Shown here one piece after another: positions 14,362 to 20,754 of a stretch of DNA of 21,214 bases (position 1 is the first letter of the stretch; every line of letters begins with the position of its first letter). The position numbers and the translations under genes are program-made. The stretch covers positions 1 to 21,214 of the forward strand of contig DASSJI010000290.1 of assembly GCA_035691285.1 (NCBI GenBank), read 5' to 3'. The stretch comes from DATFEN01 sp035691285. GTDB lineage: Bacteria; Acidobacteriota; Vicinamibacteria; Fen-336. Under the pieces are notes generated by a model. That model did no database searches and was not told the DNA's origin. It saw nothing but the letters and a program-made list of their open reading frames with translations.

Positions 14362-14703
14362 CTAGCCCAGCAGTTCCCGCAGCAGCCGCAGGCTCTCGGC
14401 CTCGGGAGGATCCACGGCCCGGTCCGCCCGGATCGCCTGCTCCATCGCGTCCAGGAAGAGTCGCCGATGCGCTCTCGGGATGGTGTTGGGGTCCACTTCC
14501 TCGGGCGCCGGCGGGCGCTCGAGCCACTCGTTCACGTGGCGGATCTCGTCCTCGGGCAGTTCCAGGCGCAGGGCCAGGCTCATGATGAAGCTGCGTTCGG
14601 ACGGGCTCACCTCGAGGTCGGACCACACGGCAGCGCACACGAAGCGCATCAGCCGGAGCCGCTCCGGGCGGGTGAGGCGTGCCAGCCTCTGCGGCGCACT
14701 CAT
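14362..14703 (-). CDS. TerB-like (DUF533/DjlA-N-like) helical protein
   Basis: 113-residue all-helical cytoplasmic protein resembling the TerB/tellurite-resistance-like domain. The first helix pair is RPERLRLMRFVCAAVWSDLEVSPSERSFIMSLALRLELPEDEI, in which the acidic SDLEVSPSE loop matches the DG.(I/V)...E metal-site loop of TerB proteins. The second repeat-like unit, RLFLDAMEQAIRADRAVDPPEAESLRLLRELLG, has the matching RADRAVDPPE loop. The two internally similar loops could bind metal ions. The function is poorly defined for stand-alone members. No ter operon partners are present, so tellurite resistance should not be inferred. ATG 14703 follows a TAGAAT -10 by six bases. Confidence 0.7.
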   Translation of the reverse strand: MSAPQRLARLTRPERLRLMRFVCAAVWSDLEVSPSERSFIMSLALRLELPEDEIRHVNEWLERPPAPEEVDPNTIPRAHRRLFLDAMEQAIRADRAVDPPEAESLRLLRELLG

Positions 14704-14709
14704 ACTCGA

Positions 14710-14715
14710 ATTCTA
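14710..14715 (-). promoter_or_regulatory. -10 TAGAAT for the TerB-like gene, leaderless arrangement
   Basis: TAGAAT on the minus strand is followed by TCGAGT and then ATG 14703. The hexamer lies wholly in the 22-bp gap after the decarboxylase stop. It implies an internal promoter for terB-ltaE-cocE in addition to read-through from dinB. Confidence 0.6.
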
Positions 14716-14725
14716 GACCCGGCGC

Positions 14726-16285
14726 TCAGCGGGAGGGATCGAGAGCGCCCGGGGCGAGCTCCCTGAGCGCCGCGAGCACGGCGTCCACGTCCTCCGGCCC
14801 GGCGAGGTAGTTCACGAGGCCCGCACGCAGGAAGGTGCGGCCGCGCAGCCGCGTGGTGGACACCCAGCCCCGGCCGGACACCTCGAGGGCCCGCTGCAGC
14901 CGGTCCTGGTGCGCGTCGAGGGCCTCGGGAAGCAGGCGCAGCGCGGCCTCGCGGCCGCCCGGGAGGTGGCGGAAGCACACCACGGACAGCTCAGGCTCCT
15001 CGGGCAGCGCCTCGAAGTCGTCGCTCTCGCGGCAGCGCCGCGCCAGGTGGGCCGCGAGGTCGTCGTTCATCTCCACGAGGCGCCCCAGCCCCTCGGTCCC
15101 GAGATGCTTCCAGCTCATCCACAGCTTCAGCGCCCGGAAGCGCCGGGTGCCCTCGATGCCGTACTCGAAGAAGTTCAGAGGCTCGTCCTCGGGGCGCGTG
15201 GACCTGTAGTACTCGGGCTTGCGGCTGAAGGTCGCCGGCAGGTCGGCCCGGCGCTTCACCAGAAGGGCACCGATGTCGTAGGCCTGGAAGAACCACTTGT
15301 GCGGGTCGATCGTCACGGAGTCCGCCCGCTGAAGCCCCGCGACGCGCCCGGAGTCGCGTCTGGACAGACGCGCGGCTCCCCCGTAGGCGGCGTCCACGTG
15401 GAGCCAGAGGCCCTCGCCTTCGGCGACGTCGGCCAGCTCCTCGACGGCGTCCACCGAGCCGGTGTTCGTCGAGCCGGCGACCGCGGCGATCGCCAGGGGG
15501 CGAAGCCCCGCGCGACGGTCCTCCGCGATCGCCTCGGCCACGGCGCTGCCCCGCAGCCGGAAGCGCGCGTCGGCGGGCACGAGCAGCAGCGTGTCCCTCG
15601 GGAACCCGAGGACGTCCAGGCCGCGGCCGATCGAGAAATGGGCCTGGTCCGAGGCGTAGACCCGCAGGCCTTCGAGATCCCGCCCACGGGGCGCGACGGC
15701 GGCTCCCAGCAGGGCGCGCAGCCGCACGTCGCGGGCGAGCGTCAGGCCGATCAGGTTGGCCATCACGCCGCCGGACGTGAGCAGGCCGAAGCCGTCCGCG
15801 CCGTAGCCCACGACGGAGCACAGCCAATGGACGACCTCCTCCTCGACGAACGCGCCCGTGGGGGCGGCGTGCCAGACGTCGACGCCCTGGCTCATCCACT
15901 GGCAGAGCAGCTCGCCGACGATGGACATCACGAGGGGCGGCGGGGTGAAGTAGCTGAACGATCCACCATGGTGGGCGTTGTATTGGTACGGCGCCAGGCG
16001 CCGGCGGAACTCGTCCAGGATCTCGCCGGACGGACGCGGCCGCTCGGGAGCCGGCGCGGGGCGCGCCAGGGCGTCGGCGGCGCCGGGGTCCCCCGCGAAG
16101 AAGCGCGCGCGCAGCTCCTGGTAGCTGTCGGGCCCCATGGGCCGGCGGAACGACTCCCGGTAGAGGTAGTCGAGGCACGCGGCCCAGGCTTCGGAGCCGA
16201 GGCGCTCGAGGGCGGCCCGCGAGCGGGCCTCGTCGCGGAAGCCCAAGAGCTCGGGCTCGGGGTGCCAGCCGAAGGGCGCGCTCAT
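14726..16285 (-). CDS. Group II PLP-dependent amino-acid decarboxylase
   Basis: 519-residue PLP decarboxylase of the aromatic-L-amino-acid/glutamate/tyrosine decarboxylase family (COG0076 type). Seen in order are NAHHGGSFSYFTPPPLVMSIVGELL (about 103-127), the PLP-phosphate region LLTSGGVMANL, ASDQAHFSIGRGLDVLG with the ring-stacking His216, AVAGSTNTGSVDAVEELADVA, LHVDAAYGG with Asp298, and IDPHKWFF with the Schiff-base Lys330. Length is normal for the group. The substrate (Tyr, Phe, Trp, DOPA, Glu or Asp) cannot be decided from these motifs. ATG 16285 is chosen, seven bases after the DinB stop; upstream in-frame codons only overlap the DinB gene. Confidence 0.9.
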   Translation of the reverse strand: MSAPFGWHPEPELLGFRDEARSRAALERLGSEAWAACLDYLYRESFRRPMGPDSYQELRARFFAGDPGAADALARPAPAPERPRPSGEILDEFRRRLAPYQYNAHHGGSFSYFTPPPLVMSIVGELLCQWMSQGVDVWHAAPTGAFVEEEVVHWLCSVVGYGADGFGLLTSGGVMANLIGLTLARDVRLRALLGAAVAPRGRDLEGLRVYASDQAHFSIGRGLDVLGFPRDTLLLVPADARFRLRGSAVAEAIAEDRRAGLRPLAIAAVAGSTNTGSVDAVEELADVAEGEGLWLHVDAAYGGAARLSRRDSGRVAGLQRADSVTIDPHKWFFQAYDIGALLVKRRADLPATFSRKPEYYRSTRPEDEPLNFFEYGIEGTRRFRALKLWMSWKHLGTEGLGRLVEMNDDLAAHLARRCRESDDFEALPEEPELSVVCFRHLPGGREAALRLLPEALDAHQDRLQRALEVSGRGWVSTTRLRGRTFLRAGLVNYLAGPEDVDAVLAALRELAPGALDPSR

Positions 16286-16292
16286 CGCGCGG

Positions 16293-16802
16293 TCAGGCCT
16301 GCTCCTTGGCCCGCTCACGGTCCCAGGCCAACATGTCGGTGTTCATCGGCCGCGAGCCCAGGAGGCGCAGGAGCGTCGTCACCTGCCCGCGGTGGTAGCT
16401 CGAGTGATTGACCACGTGCTGGACGAGCTGCCAAAGCGGCGCCTTGAACACGTCTCCCTTGGTGCTCTGGTAGCGAACGACCTGCTCCAGCCCGTCGGCG
16501 GCGAGCTGCCCGAGCCAGACGTCACGATGCTCCTCGATTGTCACCCAGCGCTCGCGCAGCGCCATCACGTTCGCGAACTCGCCCTCGTCGAACATGCGTG
16601 GCGGCGAGACGCCCTTGAACCGCTCCAGCCAGATCCACTCCGCGCTCATCATGTGCGCGAGGGTGCCGCGCACGCCGCCGTGGCTCGAGCCGAGGTCCTT
16701 CTTGAAGTCGTCGACCGAAAGCAGCGCCGCCGCGCGCAAGGCGCGATGGTTCGCCCAGTTCGTATAGTCCACGAGCCGGATCACGTCGGGCTTCGAGAGC
16801 AT
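16293..16802 (-). CDS. DinB-family metal-binding protein
   Basis: 169-residue four-helix-bundle protein of the DinB/YfiT superfamily, whose characterised members include metal-dependent thiol transferases and detoxification enzymes; many are uncharacterised. The three-histidine metal site is visible as His50 in LAHMMSAEWIW, and His133 and His137 in VVNHSSYHRGQVTTLLR. The first helix LVDYTNWANHRALRAAALL and the GSSHGGVRGTLAHM segment are also typical. Length is normal (about 160-170). It is the first gene of dinB-decarboxylase-terB-ltaE-cocE. A TAGAAT -10 lies 11 bases before ATG 16802. Despite the family name, SOS control is not implied: there is no LexA-type palindrome upstream. Confidence 0.88.
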   Translation of the reverse strand: MLSKPDVIRLVDYTNWANHRALRAAALLSVDDFKKDLGSSHGGVRGTLAHMMSAEWIWLERFKGVSPPRMFDEGEFANVMALRERWVTIEEHRDVWLGQLAADGLEQVVRYQSTKGDVFKAPLWQLVQHVVNHSSYHRGQVTTLLRLLGSRPMNTDMLAWDRERAKEQA

Positions 16803-16813
16803 CGGCGCGGGCT

Positions 16814-16819
16814 ATTCTA
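16814..16819 (-). promoter_or_regulatory. -10 TAGAAT for the DinB-family gene
   Basis: TAGAAT on the minus strand lies 11 bases before ATG 16802, in the 34-bp gap after the DUF4920 gene. A transcript starting about seven bases on would have a leader of only about four bases. Confidence 0.5.
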
Positions 16820-16836
16820 AGCCACGCGCCGGCGCG

Positions 16837-17238
16837 TCATCGGAGCTCGACACCCGTGGCCTCAATCGACACGCCCGCGCCGGCCCGTGCCGCTCCTTCG
16901 CCCTTCAGGTGCTCGACCTCCTCGGGCCTCGGCTTCGCCACCTTCACGCGGCCCTCGATCACGACCTCGCGGCCAGCCGAGTCCTTCGGCACGAAGAACG
17001 CGTAGCCCTCGAAGGTGACGTGGACGGAGGACTTGGCCTGCTTCAGCTCGAGCCAGCAGCCCTTGTTGCGACAGACCGCCTCGATTCGGCCTTCGAGGCG
17101 GACCGCCTGGCCGTCGACCGGCGCCCTCAGGACCGACTCGAGGTTGTCGGGTGCCCGCCCTTCGAGCGGCTTGCCGAAGCGCTGGGTTTCGGCGGCCGCG
17201 GGAAGGGCGAGAACGAAGAGCACGGGCGCGAGACGCAT
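16837..17238 (-). CDS. Secreted DUF4920-family protein
   Basis: 133-residue exported protein. The N-terminus MRLAPVLFVLALPAAAET is a Sec signal peptide with cleavage likely after PAAA. The mature part resembles DUF4920 proteins: RFGKPLEGRAPDNLESVL, a small beta domain VRLEGRIEAVCRNKGCWLEL with a C-x4-C pair, VHVTFEGYAFFVPKDSAGREVVIEGRV and a C-terminal VSIEATGVEL strand. This is an OB-like layout; the paired cysteines may form a disulfide or bind metal. No catalytic function is known to me. ATG 17238 is chosen because GGGAGG lies six bases upstream and the signal peptide begins there. Confidence 0.82.
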   Translation of the reverse strand: MRLAPVLFVLALPAAAETQRFGKPLEGRAPDNLESVLRAPVDGQAVRLEGRIEAVCRNKGCWLELKQAKSSVHVTFEGYAFFVPKDSAGREVVIEGRVKVAKPRPEEVEHLKGEGAARAGAGVSIEATGVELR

Positions 17239-17244
17239 CGTGAG

Positions 17245-17262
17245 CCTCCCGGCCCGACGATA
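17245..17262 (-). promoter_or_regulatory. Shine-Dalgarno GGGAGG and possible -10 TATCGT for the DUF4920 gene
   Basis: GGGAGG (17250-17245) lies six bases before ATG 17238. TATCGT (17262-17257) upstream would give a leader of about 12 bases carrying that site. This is a conventional leadered start. The divergent kinase gene uses the same TATCGT hexamer 28 bases away on the other strand. Confidence 0.45.
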
Positions 17263-17290
17263 CACCAGGACGGCCTGCGCCAACCGGTGC

Positions 17291-17296
17291 TATCGT
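17291..17296 (+). promoter_or_regulatory. Possible -10 TATCGT for the kinase-propeller gene
   Basis: TATCGT lies 32 bases before ATG 17329 and would give a leader of about 26 bases. AAGGG four bases before the ATG is a modest Shine-Dalgarno. This start does not follow the leaderless pattern. Confidence 0.3.
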
Positions 17297-17328
17297 TCAC
17301 GGCAGCCGTCTTCCTGACAAAGGGCCGT

Positions 17329-20001
17329 ATGCCGCTCGCCGCCGGAACCCGCCTGGGCTCCTACGAGATCCTGGCCGCGCTGGGCGCCGGAGGCATGGGC
17401 GAGGTGTACAGGGCGCGCGATGCGCATCTCGAGCGCGAGGTCGCGATCAAGGTGCTGCCGGAGCGCCTGGCCACGGACGCCGCGGCGCGCGAGCGCTTCG
17501 AGCGCGAGGCCAGGGCCGTCGCGGCGCTCTCGCATCCCAACATCCTGTCGATCTTCGAGTTCGGCAACCAGGACGGCGTCGCCTACGCGGTGAGCGAGCT
17601 GCTGGCGGGAGACACACTGCGCTCAGTCCTCGCGCAAGGCCGCCTTCCATCACGGCGCGTGCTCGAGTACGCGCAGCAGATCGCCCAGGGCCTGGCGGCC
17701 GCACACGAGAAGGGGATCGTCCACCGCGACCTCAAGCCCGAGAACCTGTTCGTCACGGCCGACGGCCGCATCAAGATCCTGGACTTCGGCCTCGCGCGGC
17801 AGGACCTGGCACGGGCGAGGGACGATACAGCCTCCCCGACGCTCTCGCGCTACACCGACCCCGGCACCGTCCTCGGCACGGTCGGCTACATGTCGCCCGA
17901 GCAGGCGCGCGGCGCCACGGCCGACCACCGCTCGGACATCTTCTCCTTCGGCTCGGTCCTCTACGAGATCCTGACGGGCGAGCGCGCTTTCCAACGTGAG
18001 ACGGCTGCCGAGACGCTGACCGCCATCCTCAAGGAAGAGCCGAAGGAGCTGGCTTCCCTGACCGCATCGCTTCCTCCCGCCCTCGACCGCATCCTCAGGC
18101 ATTGCCTCGAGAAGGACCCGGCGGCCCGCGTCCAGTCCGCCCGCGATCTCGCCTTCGACCTCGAGCTGATCGCGGGCCTCACGAGCTCCGGCGCGGAGAG
18201 GCTGGTGACGCGCTCGGGCCCAATCGGGCGCGCCCGGGTCCTGGGACTCGGTGTCGCGTTCCTGGCCGGGGCCTTCACGGCCGCCGTGTCATTCGGGGCA
18301 TTCGGTCTGCTGGGGCCATCCGGCCCACGCGGTCCTGTGTTTGTCTCGGCGACCCTGCCTCGAGACACTCGAATTCCCCCCAGGCTGACGCAGTCATACC
18401 TCGCGATCTCACCGGATGGGCAGCAGCTCGTCTATCCCGTCCAAACAGGCGACGGGACCAGCCAGTTGCATCTCCGGCCCTTGAGTCAGTCCCAGGGAAG
18501 CCCCATCGCCGGGACCGACGGCGGGTTCATGCCCTTCTTCTCACCGGACGGTCGCTGGCTCGGGTTCAAGGACCCAGGGGCCGGAAAGCTGCGACGTGTA
18601 TCGCTCGCCGGCGGCGCGGCGCGCGACCTCGCCGACGTGACGTTCAACGGCGGCGGCGCGAGCTGGTCCCCGAACGGGACGATCGTCTACGCTCCGGATC
18701 TCGGCACATCTCATCCGCTGTTGCGCGTGAGCGCGGACGGCGGGGGGCCGCAGCCCGCCACGACCCTCGGCAACGGGGAGGTCAACCATCTGTGGCCCCA
18801 ATTCCTGCCGGCCGGAGACGCCGTGCTCTTCACCGTGGAGCGGGCCGGCAAGTCCTTCGACGACGCGCACGTGGTGATCCAGGACTTGAAATCGGGCGCG
18901 CGACACCTCGTCGTGGAAGGCGGCACCCACGGTCGCTATCTTTCGAGCGGACACGTCGTCTACGGACGCCACAACGCGCTTCATGCCGTACCTTTCGATC
19001 TAAGCCGGCGACGGCTCACTGGGGCAAGCCAAGTGCTGGTGGAAGGCGTTCGAATCGATGCCGCAACCGGCTGCGCCCACTTCGACGTCTCCGCGTCCGG
19101 CACACTCGTCTACCTTCCCGGCGGGGGTCGGGCCGCGGAGCGGGCGCTCGTTTGGGTCGACCGGTCCGGGAAGGCAGCACCGGTCACCGAGTCCGGCCGC
19201 TTATATGCAGAATCACGGCTCTCGCCCGACGGGCGGCGGATCGCCGCTGCGATCGGCGCTGCGGACGACGACCTTTGGATGATCGACATCGCGACCGGGA
19301 CACACACGCGCCTGACATTCGAAGGCGAGAACGGCCTCCCGATCTGGACTCCCGACGGCCAGTCCATCGTCTTCCAGTCGGATCGCGGCGGCGGGCCATA
19401 CAATCTGTACAGGCTGGCCGCGGATGGCTCCGGCGACGTCGAGCGACTGACCGACAGCCCGAACAGCCACTCGCCCAACGCGATGCTGCCGGACGGCAGG
19501 AGCCTCATCATCATTGAACAGAAGCCGAACGGCGACATGGACCTTTCGGTTCTTTCCCTTGCCGGGAAGGCGGACATCCGTCCGCTGCTGCACACCGCCT
19601 TCCAGGAATATCAGGCCGCGATCTCGCCCGACGGCCGCCACTTCGCCTACGTGTCGAACGAGTCCGGGCGCGCCGAGGTCTACGTCCAACGCTTTCCGAG
19701 CCTGGGATCCAAGATTCGGGTCTCGGTCGACGGCGGATTATTCCCGACATGGTCGCGTGACGGCCGCGAGGTCTTCTTCCGGAGCGGCGACAGGATCATG
19801 GCCGCCGCCTTTTCGCCGGGCGCGCCGCCTTCGGTCTCGCGGCCGAGCTTGCTCTTCCAGGGAAGCTTCGGGCCCAGCTTCGAGCAAGTCTCGGATGGTC
19901 GGTTCCGGATGGTCAGGCTCAGCGAGGAGGAATCTTCCGCGCGGCAGATCAACATCGTCCTCAACTGGACGGAGGAGCTCAGGCGTCGTTTCAGACGCTG
20001 A
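17329..20001 (+). CDS. Transmembrane Ser/Thr kinase fused to a TolB/PD40 beta-propeller
   Basis: 890-residue Hanks-type kinase. Kinase domain, about 12-280: Gly-rich loop GAGGMGEV (19-26), VAIK with Lys41, helix-C Glu60, HRDLKPEN with Asp134, DFG (152-154), TVGYMSPEQA closing the activation loop, and SDIFSFG. All catalytic residues are present, so it should be active. One membrane helix (about 303-329, VLGLGVAFLAGAFTAAVSFGAFGLL) leads to an extracytoplasmic propeller with about ten PD40/WD-like strands. Examples are ISPDGQQLVYP, FSPDGRWLGF, WSPNGTIVYAP, LSPDGRRIAAAI, WTPDGQSIVFQS, ISPDGRHFAYVS and WSRDGREVFF. This domain order is especially common in Acidobacteriota. The propeller probably senses an external ligand. 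ATG 17329 matches the kinase N-terminus; upstream in-frame sequence is antisense to the DUF4920 gene. Confidence 0.95.
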   Translation: MPLAAGTRLGSYEILAALGAGGMGEVYRARDAHLEREVAIKVLPERLATDAAARERFEREARAVAALSHPNILSIFEFGNQDGVAYAVSELLAGDTLRSVLAQGRLPSRRVLEYAQQIAQGLAAAHEKGIVHRDLKPENLFVTADGRIKILDFGLARQDLARARDDTASPTLSRYTDPGTVLGTVGYMSPEQARGATADHRSDIFSFGSVLYEILTGERAFQRETAAETLTAILKEEPKELASLTASLPPALDRILRHCLEKDPAARVQSARDLAFDLELIAGLTSSGAERLVTRSGPIGRARVLGLGVAFLAGAFTAAVSFGAFGLLGPSGPRGPVFVSATLPRDTRIPPRLTQSYLAISPDGQQLVYPVQTGDGTSQLHLRPLSQSQGSPIAGTDGGFMPFFSPDGRWLGFKDPGAGKLRRVSLAGGAARDLADVTFNGGGASWSPNGTIVYAPDLGTSHPLLRVSADGGGPQPATTLGNGEVNHLWPQFLPAGDAVLFTVERAGKSFDDAHVVIQDLKSGARHLVVEGGTHGRYLSSGHVVYGRHNALHAVPFDLSRRRLTGASQVLVEGVRIDAATGCAHFDVSASGTLVYLPGGGRAAERALVWVDRSGKAAPVTESGRLYAESRLSPDGRRIAAAIGAADDDLWMIDIATGTHTRLTFEGENGLPIWTPDGQSIVFQSDRGGGPYNLYRLAADGSGDVERLTDSPNSHSPNAMLPDGRSLIIIEQKPNGDMDLSVLSLAGKADIRPLLHTAFQEYQAAISPDGRHFAYVSNESGRAEVYVQRFPSLGSKIRVSVDGGLFPTWSRDGREVFFRSGDRIMAAAFSPGAPPSVSRPSLLFQGSFGPSFEQVSDGRFRMVRLSEEESSARQINIVLNWTEELRRRFRR

Positions 20002-20080
20002 ACGAGCGATGACGGGCTGATACACGCAAAACGCAACCATCCCGCCTGCAAGGACCTTGTCGGTATCTCCCCCTTGTTGG

Positions 20081-20103
20081 TAAGGAATCTGTGTTAAGGT
20101 AAT
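20081..20103 (+). promoter_or_regulatory. Promoter/operator region of the AbrB-VapC pair with TAAGG direct repeats
   Basis: Two copies of TAAGG (20081-20085 and 20095-20099), each followed by (T)AAT, start 14 bases apart in an AT-richer stretch. The second copy forms TAAGGT, six bases before ATG 20107, and could be the -10 of a leaderless transcript or an AAGG Shine-Dalgarno. TTGTTG at 20074-20079 is a weak -35 candidate. Direct repeats could be the binding site for the AbrB-type antitoxin. The rest of the 105-bp gap after the kinase gene holds nothing I can recognise. Confidence 0.4.
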
Positions 20104-20106
20104 GAG

Positions 20107-20352
20107 ATGCCGAGCGCAACCGTAACGAGCAAAGGGCAGCTGACGCTGCCCAAGGAGATTCGCGAGCATCTCGGTGTTCACCAGGGGGATCGAGTGCTGT
20201 TCCGGAAGGACCGCAGTGGCCGCGTCTGGGTCGAGCCAGCAACCGAGGACCTGATGGCGCTGCGCGGCCTCTTCGGCCCGGTCGACCGCGCACGAAGCCA
20301 GGAGGAGCTGGACGAGGCCATCCGTCGCGGCGCGGCAGGGAAGAAGCCTTGA
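20107..20352 (+). CDS. AbrB/MazE (SpoVT)-type antitoxin
   Basis: 81-residue antitoxin. The N-terminal swapped-hairpin DNA-binding domain is clear: ATVTSKGQLTLPKEIREHLGVHQGDRVLFRKDRSGRVWVEPA, where TSKGQLTLPKEIR is the family signature. The C-terminal 30 or so residues (DLMALRGLFGPVDRARSQEELDEAIRRGAA) are the typical toxin-binding tail of VapB-type partners, with the short L-x-G-L-F segment that inserts into PIN toxins. It overlaps the toxin gene in TTGA. ATG 20107 follows a TAAGGT hexamer by six bases. Confidence 0.9.
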   Translation: MPSATVTSKGQLTLPKEIREHLGVHQGDRVLFRKDRSGRVWVEPATEDLMALRGLFGPVDRARSQEELDEAIRRGAAGKKP

Positions 20353-20744
20353 CGGGCGTCGACACGAACGTCCTCGTCCGCTTCCTGGTGGGCGACGATC
20401 CCGGCCAGGCAGCACGCGCAGCGAACTTGTTCGCGCGAGCGACAGCCGAGGGCGAACGGCTGTTCGTTCCCCAAATCGTCGTCTGCGAGCTGGTGTGGGT
20501 GCTGGGCTATGCCTACGAGAAGGACCGCACCGAGATCGCGGCGGGTCTCGGCACGCTGTTGCGGGCTCGACAGCTCGCGTTCGAGGACGTCGACCAGGTC
20601 CGCACGGCCCTGGAGCGCTTCGCGGCAGGGGATGGAGATCTCGCGGACTGGTTGATCTGGGAGCGCTCGCTGGCGGCCGGCGCCGAGCGCGTCGTGACGT
20701 TCGACCGTCGGCTGCTTCGCTCGCCCGAGTTCGCGGAGGTCTAG
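20349..20744 (+). CDS. PIN-domain toxin, VapC type
   Basis: 131-residue PIN-domain ribonuclease. It begins TGVDTNVLVRFLVGDDP, with Asp5, and continues with VVCELVWVLGYAY, with Glu47. Further acidic residues are in DGDLADWLIWE (about 97-100) and VVTFDRRLLR (Asp119), completing the metal site. It is intact and of normal length. The start is TTG 20349, inside a TTGA overlap with the antitoxin stop, and this gives the family-standard short N-terminus. Its TAG stop (20742-20744) forms the first three bases of the TAGAAT -10 of gatB. It is a different PIN subfamily from the toxin at 501-917. Confidence 0.91.
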   Translation: MTGVDTNVLVRFLVGDDPGQAARAANLFARATAEGERLFVPQIVVCELVWVLGYAYEKDRTEIAAGLGTLLRARQLAFEDVDQVRTALERFAAGDGDLADWLIWERSLAAGAERVVTFDRRLLRSPEFAEV

Positions 20745-20747
20745 AAT
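20742..20747 (+). promoter_or_regulatory. -10 TAGAAT for gatB, leaderless arrangement
   Basis: TAGAAT is followed by CCCGCCG and then ATG 20755. The first three bases are the stop codon of the VapC toxin gene. The mRNA would begin at or next to the ATG. No Shine-Dalgarno is present at a normal distance; GGAGG at 20735-20739 is 15 bases from the ATG. Confidence 0.6.
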
Positions 20748-20754
20748 CCCGCCG

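Noticed and set aside
8762..14365. Open plus-strand frame of more than 1,860 codons
   Set aside because: It is antisense to the GGDEF, glpD, hydrolase and threonine aldolase genes. All four have full family motifs on the minus strand. The product is His/Gln/Arg-rich with no domain, as expected when a GC-rich third position suppresses stops on the opposite strand.
13340..14638. Upstream in-frame extension of the CocE-type hydrolase
   Set aside because: The frame stays open across the threonine aldolase and TerB-like genes, but the translation is Arg/Gly/Pro-rich noise. The signal peptide and the GTGA overlap place the real start at 13339.
14362..14703. Tellurite-resistance function for the TerB-like gene
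   Set aside because: No terA, terC, terD or terZ partners are nearby, and stand-alone TerB-like domains have varied or unknown roles.
16909..17328. Upstream in-frame extension of the kinase gene
   Set aside because: It is antisense to the DUF4920 gene, and the kinase domain begins a few residues after ATG 17329.
19983..19998. GCGTC/GACGC stem at the end of the kinase gene as a terminator
   Set aside because: The stem is only five base pairs, contains part of the stop codon and lacks a T run. No convincing intrinsic terminator was found anywhere in the window.
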